DNA from: Hyphomicrobiales bacterium
GTDB lineage: Bacteria > Pseudomonadota > Alphaproteobacteria > Rhizobiales > Xanthobacteraceae
DNA: 38,642 nt
Assembly (NCBI GenBank): GCA_013911975.1
Contig: JACESF010000037.1
Span: 1 to 38,642 of the forward strand
Direction: 5' to 3'
The position numbers and the translations under genes were made by a program. Below, one piece after another: positions 30,477 through 38,593 of this stretch (position 1 is its first letter; each line of letters begins with the position of its first letter). The notes under the pieces were generated by a model. That model saw only the letters and a program-made list of their open reading frames with translations. It did no database searches and was not told where the DNA came from.

Positions 30477-32816
30477 TCACAGGGCTGAGGAGGAGTGTCC
30501 GCGGCGCGCCTCTTGGAGGAGCTGCCACAGGCGCGGCGGGGTCAGGGGAAGGTGGTTCGGCGCGACGCCGAGCGGGCGCAGCGCCGCCGCGACCGCATTG
30601 GCCGCCGCCGCCGCCACGGCGACGATGCCGCCCTCGCCCGCGCCCTTGGCGCCGAGCGGATTGGAGGGCGAGCGGCGCAGTTCCAGCGTCACCGCCCGCA
30701 CATGGGCGAAGTCGGTGGCGGTGGGGACGAGATAGTCGGCCAGCGAGCCGTTCAGGAGCTGGCCCTCGGAATCGTAGATGAGATGGTCGAGGAACACCCC
30801 GCCGAGGCCCTGCACGATGGCGCCGATGGCCTGGCCGTGCACGATCATGGGATTGACCGCGACGCCCACGTCCTCCACCGCCACATAGTCGAGAAGCTCC
30901 ACGTCCCCGGTGCGCGGGTCCACCACCACATGGGCGGCATGGGCGCCGTAGCTGTAGGTGCGCGTGTTGCCGTTCTCGAACGTGCCCTCGGCGGTGAAAT
31001 GCGCGTGCCCGGCGAGGGTCGCGAAGTCCACGCCCGCCCCGCTCGCGGCGGTGATGCGCCCGTCCGCCACGGTGAGTTCCGTGTTGGGCAGGCCGAGATG
31101 GACCGCCGCCGCCTCCAGCAGCGCGGCCCGCAGCTTGCGCGCCGCGTCCAGGATGGCCGAGCCGCCCATGATGACGGCCCGCGAATGATAGGTACCGAAG
31201 CCCTCGTGCAGCAGCGTGGTGGAGCCGTGCAGCACCCGGATGCGCTCGGGCGGCAGGCCCAGCGCGTCGGCGGCCACCTGGGCATGCACCGTCTCGATGC
31301 CCTGCCCCAGCGCCGAGGAGCCCACCGCCACCGTGAGGCTGCCGTCCGCCTCCAGGGTCAGCCGGGCATTCTCGCGCGGCCCGGCCCCGCCGCTCTCCAC
31401 GAAGCAGCCGAGGCCGATGCCGTGGCGGCGCCCGTCCACCAGAGCCCCCTGGAGGGCCTTCTTCTCCTCCCAGCCGATCTCCGCGAGGCAGCGCGCGAAG
31501 GCGGCGGGATAGTCGCCCGTGTCGAAGGCGGATTCCGCCTCGTAGGGCACGAGCTTGCCCGTGTCCCAGGGCAGTTCCGCCTCGGTGATGAGGTTCTTCA
31601 TGCGCATCTCGGCGGGATCGAGCCCGAGATCGGCGGCGGCGAGGTCGATGAGGCGCTCGCGGAAGAAATTCGCCTCGAAGCGCCCGGGGCCGCGATAGGT
31701 GCCCACCGGCGTCTTGTTGGAGACGATGGACAACACCTCCACCGCCACGTCGCGGATGCGGTACGGGCCCGGCAGGAACTGCCCCGCCTTGGCCGGCACC
31801 ACGCCGCCATTGGTGCGGATATAGGCGCCCATATTGGCTTCGACGGTGCCCTTCAGGGCGAGCATCGTGCCGTCCCGGTCGCAGGCGATGGAGAGCGTGC
31901 AGTCGATCTCCCGCGAATGGTTGCACGCCAGAAGGTGCTCGCGGCGATCCTCGATCCACTTCACCGGCCGCCCCAGCCGCAGGGCGGCGAAGGGAATGAG
32001 CACGTCCTCGGGATACATCTCGCCGCGCACGCCGAAGCCGCCGCCCACATCCACCTCGATGAGGTCCACGGCCTCCAGCGGCAGGCCCAGCATGCCCGCG
32101 AGCGCCTTGCGGTTGAAGAACGGCACCTTGGCCGCGCCCGTCACAACGAGGCGGCGCGAGGCGGGGTCGAACTCCGCCACGAGGCCGCGCGTCTCCATGG
32201 GCAAGGCGGTGTGGCGCTGGGTGGAGAAGCGCTCCGTGCGCACATAGGGGGCGGCGGCGAAGACCGCGTCCGCATCGCCGAGGCGCACCAGATAGGAGGC
32301 GGCCACATTGCTCGCCGTGCCCGCGAACAGCAGCGCCTCGCCCTCCGCGTCCCGCGCGTCGGCGGTGTCCGCCGCCACGGGGAGCGCGTCGATCTCAAGC
32401 TCGATCAGTTCCAGCGCGTCCTCCGCGATGGCGCGGCTCTCCGCCACCACCACCGCGATGGGCTCGCCCACATAGCGCACCTTGTCGGCGGCGATCACCG
32501 GCTGGCGGAACGCCTCGTATTCCGCCAGCGGGGCGAGGCGGATGGGGATGAGCGGAACCTCTCCCAGGTCCGCCGCAATGAGCACCGCATGCACGCCCTC
32601 AAGCGCGCGGGCGGCCTCCACGTCCAGCAGGACGATCCGGCCATGGGCGTTGGAGCTGCGCAGCACCGCCGCGTGCAGCAGGCCGGGGCGCGTCACGTCG
32701 TCCGCGAACTGCCCAGTGCCGGTGAGGAAGCGCGGATCCTCCGCGCGCGCCACGGGGGCGCCCACATAGGGCGCGCCGGGAACGGGAGGCCGGGCGAGGG
32801 TGTCGGACGCGCTCAT
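30477..32816 (-). CDS. Mo-hydroxylase large (molybdopterin-binding) subunit, xanthine dehydrogenase/CoxL family
   Basis: A 779-residue catalytic subunit. The N-terminal ald/xan dehydrogenase domain includes ARAEDPRFLTGTGQFADD; Mo-cofactor segments include GGGFGVRGEMYPEDVL, AALRLGRPVKWIEDRREH and GSSALGQGIETVH. The catalytic Glu lies in GAKGAGEGG near the C-terminus. The active-site loop reads TYRGPGR, not the AYRCSFR of true CO dehydrogenase, so the substrate is an organic compound such as a heteroaromatic, aldehyde or acyl-CoA. The start at 32816 overlaps the small-subunit stop (ATGA). It forms the L subunit of an LMS heterotrimer with the two genes upstream. Confidence 0.93.
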   Translation of the reverse strand: MSASDTLARPPVPGAPYVGAPVARAEDPRFLTGTGQFADDVTRPGLLHAAVLRSSNAHGRIVLLDVEAARALEGVHAVLIAADLGEVPLIPIRLAPLAEYEAFRQPVIAADKVRYVGEPIAVVVAESRAIAEDALELIELEIDALPVAADTADARDAEGEALLFAGTASNVAASYLVRLGDADAVFAAAPYVRTERFSTQRHTALPMETRGLVAEFDPASRRLVVTGAAKVPFFNRKALAGMLGLPLEAVDLIEVDVGGGFGVRGEMYPEDVLIPFAALRLGRPVKWIEDRREHLLACNHSREIDCTLSIACDRDGTMLALKGTVEANMGAYIRTNGGVVPAKAGQFLPGPYRIRDVAVEVLSIVSNKTPVGTYRGPGRFEANFFRERLIDLAAADLGLDPAEMRMKNLITEAELPWDTGKLVPYEAESAFDTGDYPAAFARCLAEIGWEEKKALQGALVDGRRHGIGLGCFVESGGAGPRENARLTLEADGSLTVAVGSSALGQGIETVHAQVAADALGLPPERIRVLHGSTTLLHEGFGTYHSRAVIMGGSAILDAARKLRAALLEAAAVHLGLPNTELTVADGRITAASGAGVDFATLAGHAHFTAEGTFENGNTRTYSYGAHAAHVVVDPRTGDVELLDYVAVEDVGVAVNPMIVHGQAIGAIVQGLGGVFLDHLIYDSEGQLLNGSLADYLVPTATDFAHVRAVTLELRRSPSNPLGAKGAGEGGIVAVAAAAANAVAAALRPLGVAPNHLPLTPPRLWQLLQEARRGHSSSAL

Positions 32817-33304
32817 GCCGCGACCCCTTTCGCCTGGTAGGCGGCGCGCGCTTCCAGCGCCGCGGCCACGATGGGCAGATAGCCGGTGCAGCGGCACAGA
32901 TTGCCGGAAATCACCTCGCGGATGCGGTCCTCGTCGGCGTCGGGCTCCTCCGTGAGCAGCGCGTGCAGGGTGGTGAGGAAGCCGGGCGTGCAGAACCCGC
33001 ATTGCAGGGCATGGTGGCGGCGGAAGGCGGCCTGGAGCGGGCCGAGCGCGTCCACGCTGCCCAGCGCCTCCACGGTGATGATCTCGCGCCCTTCCGCCTG
33101 GACAGCAAGCGTCAGGCAGGCGCGCACCGCCTCCCCGTCGATGATGACGGTGCAGGCGCCGCACACGCCGTGCTCGCAGCCCACATGGGTACCCGTGAGG
33201 CGCAGGTCCTGGCGCAGCGCATCCGCCAGCGTGGTGCGCGCGGGCACCGAGACGGCGTGCGCTTGCCCGTTCACGGTGAGGGTCAGGGAAAGGTCGTCCA
33301 TCAT
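32813..33304 (-). CDS. Mo-hydroxylase small subunit, [2Fe-2S] protein (CoxS-like)
   Basis: A 163-residue electron-transfer subunit. The plant-type [2Fe-2S] cluster motif CEHGVCGAC...C occupies about 43-63. The second, helical-domain cluster is CGFCTPGFL plus CRCTGY. The length is standard for CoxS-like proteins. The first of two tandem ATGs overlaps the stop of the FAD subunit gene (ATGA), and its own stop overlaps the large-subunit start, so the three subunits are translationally coupled. Confidence 0.95.
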   Translation of the reverse strand: MMDDLSLTLTVNGQAHAVSVPARTTLADALRQDLRLTGTHVGCEHGVCGACTVIIDGEAVRACLTLAVQAEGREIITVEALGSVDALGPLQAAFRRHHALQCGFCTPGFLTTLHALLTEEPDADEDRIREVISGNLCRCTGYLPIVAAALEARAAYQAKGVAA

Positions 33305-34179
33305 TCGATCCCGCACGGGGCGAGGCCCTCGGCCGCGCACAAGGCACGCTCCACCAGCACGCCCACCAAAGCGCGCCGATAGTCGGCGCTGGCATGAATG
33401 TCGTCCGGCGGCTCCACCGCCTCCTGGGCGGCCTCGGCAGCGGCGCGGATCACGGAGGGGTCCATGCGCCGCCCCTCCAAAGCCGCCTCGGCGGGCGCAA
33501 GCCGCATGGGACGGTCGGCGGCGCCGATGACGCCCACATGGGCGTCGCGCACGGCGCCGTCCGCATCCAGGTCATAATGGAGGGCGATGCCCGCCAGGGC
33601 GAAGTCGCCGCGCCGCCGGGCATATTCCTGGAACGCCCAGCGGCGACCCTGCGGCCAGGCGGGGAAGCGCACCGCGACGATCATCTCGTCCGGCGCGATC
33701 TCGGCGCTGAGCGCGGCCACGAGCACCTCGTCGGCCCGCGCCACCCGGCGCCCGTCCGGTCCCTCCAGCACGATCTGCGCATCGCACGCCACCGCGAGCC
33801 CCGGCATTTCCGCCGCCGGATCGCAATGGGCAAGGCTGCCGCCCACGGTGCCGCGATTGCGGATCTGGTAGTGCGCCACATGGGCGATGGCGGCGGGCAG
33901 GAGCGGAAGGGCAGCGGCAAGGCGGGTGTCGCGTTCGATGTCGCGCCAGCGCACCAGCGCACCCAGGGTCACGAAGTCCGGGCCGATCTCGACAGCCTTC
34001 AATTCGTCGATCCCGCCGATGTCCACCAGAAGCGCGGGCGCCGCGAGGCGGAAGGCGAGCACGGGCAGAAGGCTCTGCCCGCCGGCGATGATCCGGGCCT
34101 CGCCGTCCCCCTCCTTCAGCAGGGCGACGGCCTCGGCGACGCTTGCGGCGCGGGCATAGGCGAGCGGCGGCAGCTTCAC
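33301..34179 (-). CDS. Mo-hydroxylase medium subunit, FAD-binding (CoxM-like)
   Basis: A 292-residue FAD subunit of the CO/xanthine dehydrogenase type. The first FAD motif is AGGQSLLPVLAFR (about 32-44). The second is GGSLAHCDPAAEMP, equivalent to GGxxAHADPAAE with one Ala replaced by Cys. The CO dehydrogenase FAD C-terminal domain follows. The start is GTG at 34179. It is the first gene of the long minus-strand catabolic operon and is divergent from the alpha/beta hydrolase operon across a 382-nt control region. Confidence 0.93.
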   Translation of the reverse strand: MKLPPLAYARAASVAEAVALLKEGDGEARIIAGGQSLLPVLAFRLAAPALLVDIGGIDELKAVEIGPDFVTLGALVRWRDIERDTRLAAALPLLPAAIAHVAHYQIRNRGTVGGSLAHCDPAAEMPGLAVACDAQIVLEGPDGRRVARADEVLVAALSAEIAPDEMIVAVRFPAWPQGRRWAFQEYARRRGDFALAGIALHYDLDADGAVRDAHVGVIGAADRPMRLAPAEAALEGRRMDPSVIRAAAEAAQEAVEPPDDIHASADYRRALVGVLVERALCAAEGLAPCGIE

Positions 34180-34242
34180 GGGAAAACCCCGGTTTCGAGA
34201 CCCAGTGCAAAATTATTCATCGTGCACACCCTTCGCCCAGAA

Positions 34243-34257
34243 CATTTCGTACGCTAA
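34243..34257 (+). promoter_or_regulatory. Shared operator-like motif, Mo-hydroxylase side
   Basis: CATTTCGTACGCTAA. The 9-nt core GTACGCTAA (34249-34257) recurs in reverse complement at 34531-34539. It lies about 64 nt upstream of the Mo-hydroxylase medium-subunit start. Confidence 0.5.
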
Positions 34258-34401
34258 CAAAAATAACACTTGCACGCAAACCAATTTTTGATCCTTAATC
34301 CGATCCAAGATGACGCAAGACGGACAGCGAAAGGGCGCCTCTCCGCACCTGGAAAGCGCACCCTGAAACACGTCGGGAAGGGCATGCGGAGAGCCTGGGA
34401 A

Positions 34402-34460
34402 ATTCGGATTAAACATTTGAAATAAAAAGATTATTTCAAATGTTTTTCAAGCATCCGAAT
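34402..34460. repeat. Nested perfect inverted repeat (15+15 inside 8+8 nt)
   Basis: The inner arms AAACATTTGAAATAA (34411-34425) and complement (34431-34445) are perfect with an AAAGA spacer. Outer arms ATTCGGAT (34402-34409) and ATCCGAAT (34453-34460) are also perfect. An AT-rich cruciform or a pair of stacked operators is suggested. On the plus strand a short T run follows the inner stem, but the low GC of the stem argues against a terminator. Confidence 0.7.
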
Positions 34461-34511
34461 GACCGTTCGGAAGCATGATCCGCATCCATCCCAGCTTGAG
34501 ACAATCGCTTG

Positions 34512-34540
34512 TGTACGAATGAATTTTTCATTAGCGTACA
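34512..34540 (-). promoter_or_regulatory. Shared operator-like motif, hydrolase side (interrupted palindrome)
   Basis: TGTACG-AATGAA-TTT-TTCATT-AG-CGTACA: both halves are complementary apart from a 2-nt bulge. The right half contains TTAGCGTAC, the exact reverse complement of the GTACGCTAA core on the other flank. It ends 21 nt before the hydrolase ATG, consistent with a repressor site. Confidence 0.55.
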
Positions 34541-34561
34541 AATGAAATCTGGAGACGAACC

Positions 34562-35416
34562 ATGAAGGTTCATGTCGGCGACAATGTACACCTCCACGTA
34601 GAGGAAACGGGCCAGGGCGTGCCGGTGGTGTTCGTCCACGAATTCGCCGGGGACCATCGCTCCTGGGAGCCGCAGATGCGGTTCTTCTCCCGCTCCCACC
34701 GCTGCGTGACCTTCGCCGCGCGGGGCTACCTGCCGTCCGACGTCCCCACCGACGCCGCCGCCTACGGCCAGGACCTCGCCCGCGCCGACATCATCGCCAT
34801 CATGGACCATCTGGGCATCGAGAAGGCCCATGTGGTGGGCCATTCCATGGGCGCGTACAGCGCGCTGCATGTGGGCCTGCACCACCCGGACCGCTGCCTC
34901 TCGGTGGCCGCCCTCGGCTGCGGCTGGGGCTCCAGCCCGGCGGAGCGCGATGCCTCGGTGAAGGTGTGCGAGGACATCGCCGCCATGTTCACCTCCGAGC
35001 CCATCGCGGTGGCGGCGGCCAATTATGCCCGGGCGCCCATGCGCCACACCTTCGAGGCCAAGGACCCGCGCGGCTTCGCGGAATTCGAAGCCATGCTGGC
35101 CGAGCATTCCGGCCTCGGCTCGGCCCTCACCATGCTCAACCTCCAGCTCAAGCGCCCCACCCTGTGGGAACTGGAGGAGCGCTTGAAGGCCATGACCGTG
35201 CCGCTGCTGGTAGTGGTGGGCGACGAGGACTTCCCCTGCATCGACGGCAGCCTGTTCCTGAAGCGCACCGTGCCCGGCGCCGGGCTGCTCATGATCCCGC
35301 GCGCCGGCCACACCATCACCAGCGAGGAGCCCGCCGCCGTCAATGCCGCCCTCCAGGACCTGTTCGCCGCCACCGAGGGCGGCACCTGGATGCGCCACCG
35401 GCGGGCCGCGGCGTGA
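34562..35416 (+). CDS. Alpha/beta hydrolase
   Basis: A 284-residue soluble alpha/beta-hydrolase of the MhpC/PcaD-like type. The oxyanion segment HEFAGDHRSWEPQ is at about 26-38, the nucleophile elbow GHSMG at 93-97 (Ser95), the acid in VVVGDEDFP and the catalytic His in RAGHTITSEEP. Such enzymes cleave C-C bonds in ring-fission products, enol-lactones or esters. It is the first gene of the plus-strand catabolic operon, next to the operator-like sites. A GGAG Shine-Dalgarno is 8 nt upstream. The stop overlaps the next start (GTGA). Confidence 0.92.
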   Translation: MKVHVGDNVHLHVEETGQGVPVVFVHEFAGDHRSWEPQMRFFSRSHRCVTFAARGYLPSDVPTDAAAYGQDLARADIIAIMDHLGIEKAHVVGHSMGAYSALHVGLHHPDRCLSVAALGCGWGSSPAERDASVKVCEDIAAMFTSEPIAVAAANYARAPMRHTFEAKDPRGFAEFEAMLAEHSGLGSALTMLNLQLKRPTLWELEERLKAMTVPLLVVVGDEDFPCIDGSLFLKRTVPGAGLLMIPRAGHTITSEEPAAVNAALQDLFAATEGGTWMRHRRAAA

Positions 35417-36207
35417 GCGGGCGCGTCGCCATCGACCTTGCGGCCGAGCCCGGCCTCGCCGTGCTGCGGCTGGACAATGCCGCGCGCCGCAACGCCATCT
35501 CGGCCGCCATGTGGGAGGCCATCGGCGCCTTCGCCCGCACTGTGGGCGAGCGGACGGACGTGCGCGTGGTGCTGGTGGAGGGAACAGCCGGGCTGTTCTC
35601 CGCAGGCGCCGACATTTCCGGCTTCGCCGAAGGGCGCGCCGGAGGCGCGGGCGACACATCCTATGACGACCTGGTGGAGGCCACCTGCCGTCTCGTGGAA
35701 GCGATCCCCCAGCCGGTGATCGCCGCCGTGGAGGGCATCTGCTTCGGCGCCGGGGCCTCGCTGGCCGCGAGCTGCGACCTGCGGGTCGCCTCGGCAGAGG
35801 CGAGCTTCGCGGTGCCCGCCGCGCGCCTCGGCCTTGGCTACGACATCCGGGGCATCGCCCGCTTCCGCCGGGTGTTCGGGCCGGGCGGAACCGCCGCCCT
35901 GCTGTTCACGGCGGACCGCATGCCCGCACCCGAGGCGCACATGCTGGGCGCGGTGCAGCGCATCGTGCCCGTGGGGGAAACGGCCGCCGTGGCGCGGGCC
36001 ATCGCCCGGCGCATCGCGTCCAACGCCCCCCTGACCCTGCGCGCCGCCAAGACGGCCCTGCGGGCGCTGGCTGCCGAGGCGGCGTCCACCGAGGCCCTCG
36101 CGGACGAAGCCCGCGCCCTGGCGGCCCGCGCCGATGCCAGCGCCGACTATGCCGAAGGCCGCGCGGCCTTCTCCGAAAAGCGCCCGCCCCGTTTCACCGG
36201 CACCTGA
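35413..36207 (+). CDS. Enoyl-CoA hydratase/isomerase (crotonase) family protein
   Basis: A 264-residue crotonase-fold enzyme acting on acyl-CoA. The oxyanion-hole segments are SAGADISGF (about 63-71) and GICFGAGASLAASCDLR (about 108-124). The usual catalytic Glu of hydratases in the PE(I/V)xLG segment is replaced (VPAARLGLGY, about 134-143), so simple hydration is doubtful. Isomerase, CoA-hydrolase or ring-cleaving activity, as in other crotonase members, is possible. The GTG start overlaps the hydrolase stop. The C-terminal helices are normal in length. Confidence 0.88.
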   Translation: MSGRVAIDLAAEPGLAVLRLDNAARRNAISAAMWEAIGAFARTVGERTDVRVVLVEGTAGLFSAGADISGFAEGRAGGAGDTSYDDLVEATCRLVEAIPQPVIAAVEGICFGAGASLAASCDLRVASAEASFAVPAARLGLGYDIRGIARFRRVFGPGGTAALLFTADRMPAPEAHMLGAVQRIVPVGETAAVARAIARRIASNAPLTLRAAKTALRALAAEAASTEALADEARALAARADASADYAEGRAAFSEKRPPRFTGT

Positions 36208-36227
36208 CCCGAGACCGCGAACCCGCC

Positions 36228-37721
36228 ATGACCGCGAACCTCATCCATACCCTCTACGGCACGCGCGACGGCGCGAGCGAGGCCCTGCGCTTTGCCAACG
36301 GGCCGGTCCGCACCACCGACCAGGTGCGCCGGGCCGTGGGCCAGATGGCCCGGGCGCTGAAGGGCGCGGGCGTCACGGCGGGAGACCGCGTCTCCTTCCG
36401 GCTGGAGAAGTGCGAGGAGGTGCTGCTCCTCGCCCATGCCTGCTTCCAGGTCGGCGCCATCATCCACCCGCTCAACACGTCCTATACGGACACCGAGATC
36501 GCCTATCTGGTGGCGGATGCCGCGCCGGCGCTGCTGGTGTGCCATTCGGCCGACGCGCCGCGCCTCGCGGCGGCCACCGGGGCCCGGGTGGCCACCCTCG
36601 ATCCCGGCCTCGGCGGCACGCTGGGGCGACAGGCGGCCGCCGCCGACCCGTTGGGCGAGGTGCATCCCGCGACGGCCGGCACCACAGCCGCCATCCTCTA
36701 CACCTCCGGCACCACGGGAAAGCCGAAGGGCGCCTGCATCACCCACGGCAATCTCGCCGAGAGCGCCCGCGCGCTGGCGCAGGTCTGGGCCCTCGGCCCG
36801 CAGGACCGCCTGCTGCACGCCTTGCCCATGTATCACGCCCACGGCCTGCTGACGGCGGTGAACTCCCTTTTGGTGGCGGGCGGCTCCGTCCTGTTCCTGG
36901 AGCGGTTCGAGGCCGCCGAGGTGCTGGCCGCGCTGCCGCAGGCGAGCGTCATCATGGGCGTGCCCACCCATTATGCCCGGCTGCTGAAGGAGCCGGGCCT
37001 CGGCGCCGCCTGCACGCGGCTGCGGCTCGCCATCAGCGGCTCGGCGCCGCTCTCGGCGGAGATCGCCGAGCGGTTCCGGGCCGCCACCGGGCGCACCATC
37101 ATCGAGCGCTACGGCGCCACCGAGACCGCCATCGTCACCGCCATTCCGGCCGGCACCGAGGACCGGGCGGGCTTCGTGGGCTGGCCGCTGCCGGGCGTGG
37201 AGATCCGCGTGCGCACCGAGGACGGCACCTGCGCCGCGCGCGGCGCCACGGGCGGCCTGGAGACACGGGGCCACAATGTGGTGCCCGGCTATTGGCGGCG
37301 CCCCGACGCGGATGCCGGGGCGTTCACGCCGGACGGCTGGTTCGTCACCGGCGACATCGCCGAGATCGACGCCGACGGCTACGTGCGGCTGCTCGGCCGC
37401 AGCAAGGACCTGATCATCACGGGTGGGCTCAACGTCTACCCCAAGGAGGTGGAGGACGCCCTCGATGCCCTACTGGACGGCGGGGAATCGGCGGTGTTCG
37501 GCGTGCCCCATCCAGATTTCGGCGAGGCCGTGGTTGCAGCGGTGGAGCACCGTCCAGGCCTCGACGAAACAGGGCTCCAGCAGGCGCTGCGCGCGCAGCT
37601 CGCGCCCTACAAGATCCCCAAGCGCATTCTTCCAGTGGCCGCCATCCCGCGAAACCGGATGGGCAAGGTGCTGAAGGCCGAGCTTCGGGACACCCACCGC
37701 GAACTCTTCCACCGCACCTGA
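36228..37721 (+). CDS. Acyl-CoA synthetase, AMP-binding (malonyl-CoA synthetase/MatB-like)
   Basis: A 497-residue adenylate-forming ligase that makes an acyl-CoA from a carboxylate, ATP and CoA. The P-loop TSGTTGKPKG is at about 159-168. The A5 motif is RYGATETA. The hinge region is TGDIAEIDADGYVRLLGRSK, followed by IITGGLNVYPKEVED. The A10 Lys is in RNRMGKVLKAEL. The overall pattern and size resemble MatB malonyl-CoA synthetases, but close homologues also activate aromatic or dicarboxylic acids. It lies 20 nt after the crotonase gene and 14 nt before the SDR gene, in one operon. Confidence 0.92.
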   Translation: MTANLIHTLYGTRDGASEALRFANGPVRTTDQVRRAVGQMARALKGAGVTAGDRVSFRLEKCEEVLLLAHACFQVGAIIHPLNTSYTDTEIAYLVADAAPALLVCHSADAPRLAAATGARVATLDPGLGGTLGRQAAAADPLGEVHPATAGTTAAILYTSGTTGKPKGACITHGNLAESARALAQVWALGPQDRLLHALPMYHAHGLLTAVNSLLVAGGSVLFLERFEAAEVLAALPQASVIMGVPTHYARLLKEPGLGAACTRLRLAISGSAPLSAEIAERFRAATGRTIIERYGATETAIVTAIPAGTEDRAGFVGWPLPGVEIRVRTEDGTCAARGATGGLETRGHNVVPGYWRRPDADAGAFTPDGWFVTGDIAEIDADGYVRLLGRSKDLIITGGLNVYPKEVEDALDALLDGGESAVFGVPHPDFGEAVVAAVEHRPGLDETGLQQALRAQLAPYKIPKRILPVAAIPRNRMGKVLKAELRDTHRELFHRT

Positions 37722-37735
37722 CAGAGGCGAACACA

Positions 37736-38545
37736 ATGGACTTGAAACTTTCGGGCAAGACGGCGCTGGTCACCGGCGGCAGCGAGGGCATCGGCAAGGC
37801 GATCGCGCTCGGCCTCGCCAAGGAGGGCGTGGACGTCGCCATCTGCGGGCGCCGCGCCGACGTGCTGGAGGCCACCGCCAAGGAGATCGCCGAGGCCACC
37901 GGCCGCAAGATCGTCCCCATCGTCACCGACCTCACCAAGGACGAGGACGCGAAGAACTTCATCGCCAAGGGCCATGCCGCCCTCGGCCGCATCGACATCA
38001 TGATCAACAATGCCGGCTCCGCGCCCGGCGGCGTGATCGAGCATCTCACCGAGGCCGACTGGTCCCAGGCGCTCCAGCTCAAGTTCATGGGCTATGTGCG
38101 CTGCCTGCGCTACGCCCTGCCGCTCATGGTGGCCCAGGGCGGCGGGCGTGTGGTCAACCTCATCGGCAATGACGGCGTGAAGCCCTCCTATTGGGAGATC
38201 GCGCCCGGCGCCGCCAATGCCGCCGGCCAGAACCTGACCATGTCGCTGGCGGGCCAGTACGGCAAGCACGGCATCTCGTTCGTGGCGGTCAATCCCGGCC
38301 CCGTGCGCACCGAGCGCTGGGCCGGCCTGGTGAAGGCCATGTCGCGCGACATGAACCTCTCCTACGAAGCCGCCGACCAGCTCGCGCCCGCCTCCATCCC
38401 CATGGGCCGGATCGCGGAGACCGAGGAAGTGGCCGACATGGTGGTGATGCTCGCCTCGCCGCGCACCCACTATGCCAACGGCACCATGATCGAAGTGGAC
38501 GGCGGGCAGGACAAGGCCCTCATGGACCGTTCCCGCGACCGCTGA
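37736..38545 (+). CDS. Short-chain dehydrogenase/reductase lacking the YxxxK motif
   Basis: A 269-residue Rossmann-fold protein. The cofactor motif TGGSEGIG is at 13-20 and NNAG at 91-94. The C-terminal NPGPVRTE and DGGQ regions are normal. The catalytic region reads NLIGNDGVKPSYWEIAPGAA then NAAGQNLT (about 141-168). In an alignment by eye, the usual Tyr and Lys are occupied by Pro157 and Asn161, and the usual Ser by an Asn or Asp. A few SDR subgroups with PGAANAA in place of YxxxK exist, so it may catalyse a different reaction or use another acid-base residue. The ATG at 37736 follows AGAGGCG. Confidence 0.9.
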   Translation: MDLKLSGKTALVTGGSEGIGKAIALGLAKEGVDVAICGRRADVLEATAKEIAEATGRKIVPIVTDLTKDEDAKNFIAKGHAALGRIDIMINNAGSAPGGVIEHLTEADWSQALQLKFMGYVRCLRYALPLMVAQGGGRVVNLIGNDGVKPSYWEIAPGAANAAGQNLTMSLAGQYGKHGISFVAVNPGPVRTERWAGLVKAMSRDMNLSYEAADQLAPASIPMGRIAETEEVADMVVMLASPRTHYANGTMIEVDGGQDKALMDRSRDR

Positions 38546-38553
38546 CCGCACAA

Positions 38554-38577
38554 GGGGCGGCCCCAACGGGCCGCCCC
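38554..38577 (+). terminator. Perfect GC hairpin after the SDR gene
   Basis: Perfect 10-nt arms (38554-38563 and 38568-38577, GGGGCGGCCC) with a CAAC loop lie 9 nt past the SDR stop. No U-tract follows, and another gene starts 17 nt later, so this may attenuate rather than end the transcript. Confidence 0.55.
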
Positions 38578-38593
38578 GCCTCGCGACGGGCCC

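Larger units (their letters stand above)
34180..34561. promoter_or_regulatory. 382-nt divergent control region of the catabolic locus
   Basis: AT-rich for the window and without a convincing gene. It contains a nested inverted repeat (34402-34460) and a CATTTCGTACGCTAA site at 34243-34257 near the Mo-hydroxylase side. A double site on the hydrolase side (34512-34540) carries the reverse complement of the same GTACGCTAA core. A GGAG Shine-Dalgarno precedes the hydrolase ATG at 34562. Confidence 0.65.

Noticed and set aside
30477..34179. True carbon monoxide dehydrogenase (coxMSL)
   Set aside because: The large-subunit loop reads TYRGPGR rather than AYRCSFR, which carries the Cys of the Mo-Cu site, so CO oxidation is not supported even though a coxG-like gene is nearby.
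34411..34450. Rho-independent terminator
   Set aside because: The stem is almost entirely A/T, it lies in a divergent promoter region rather than after a gene, and its symmetry with the outer arms fits a regulatory element better.
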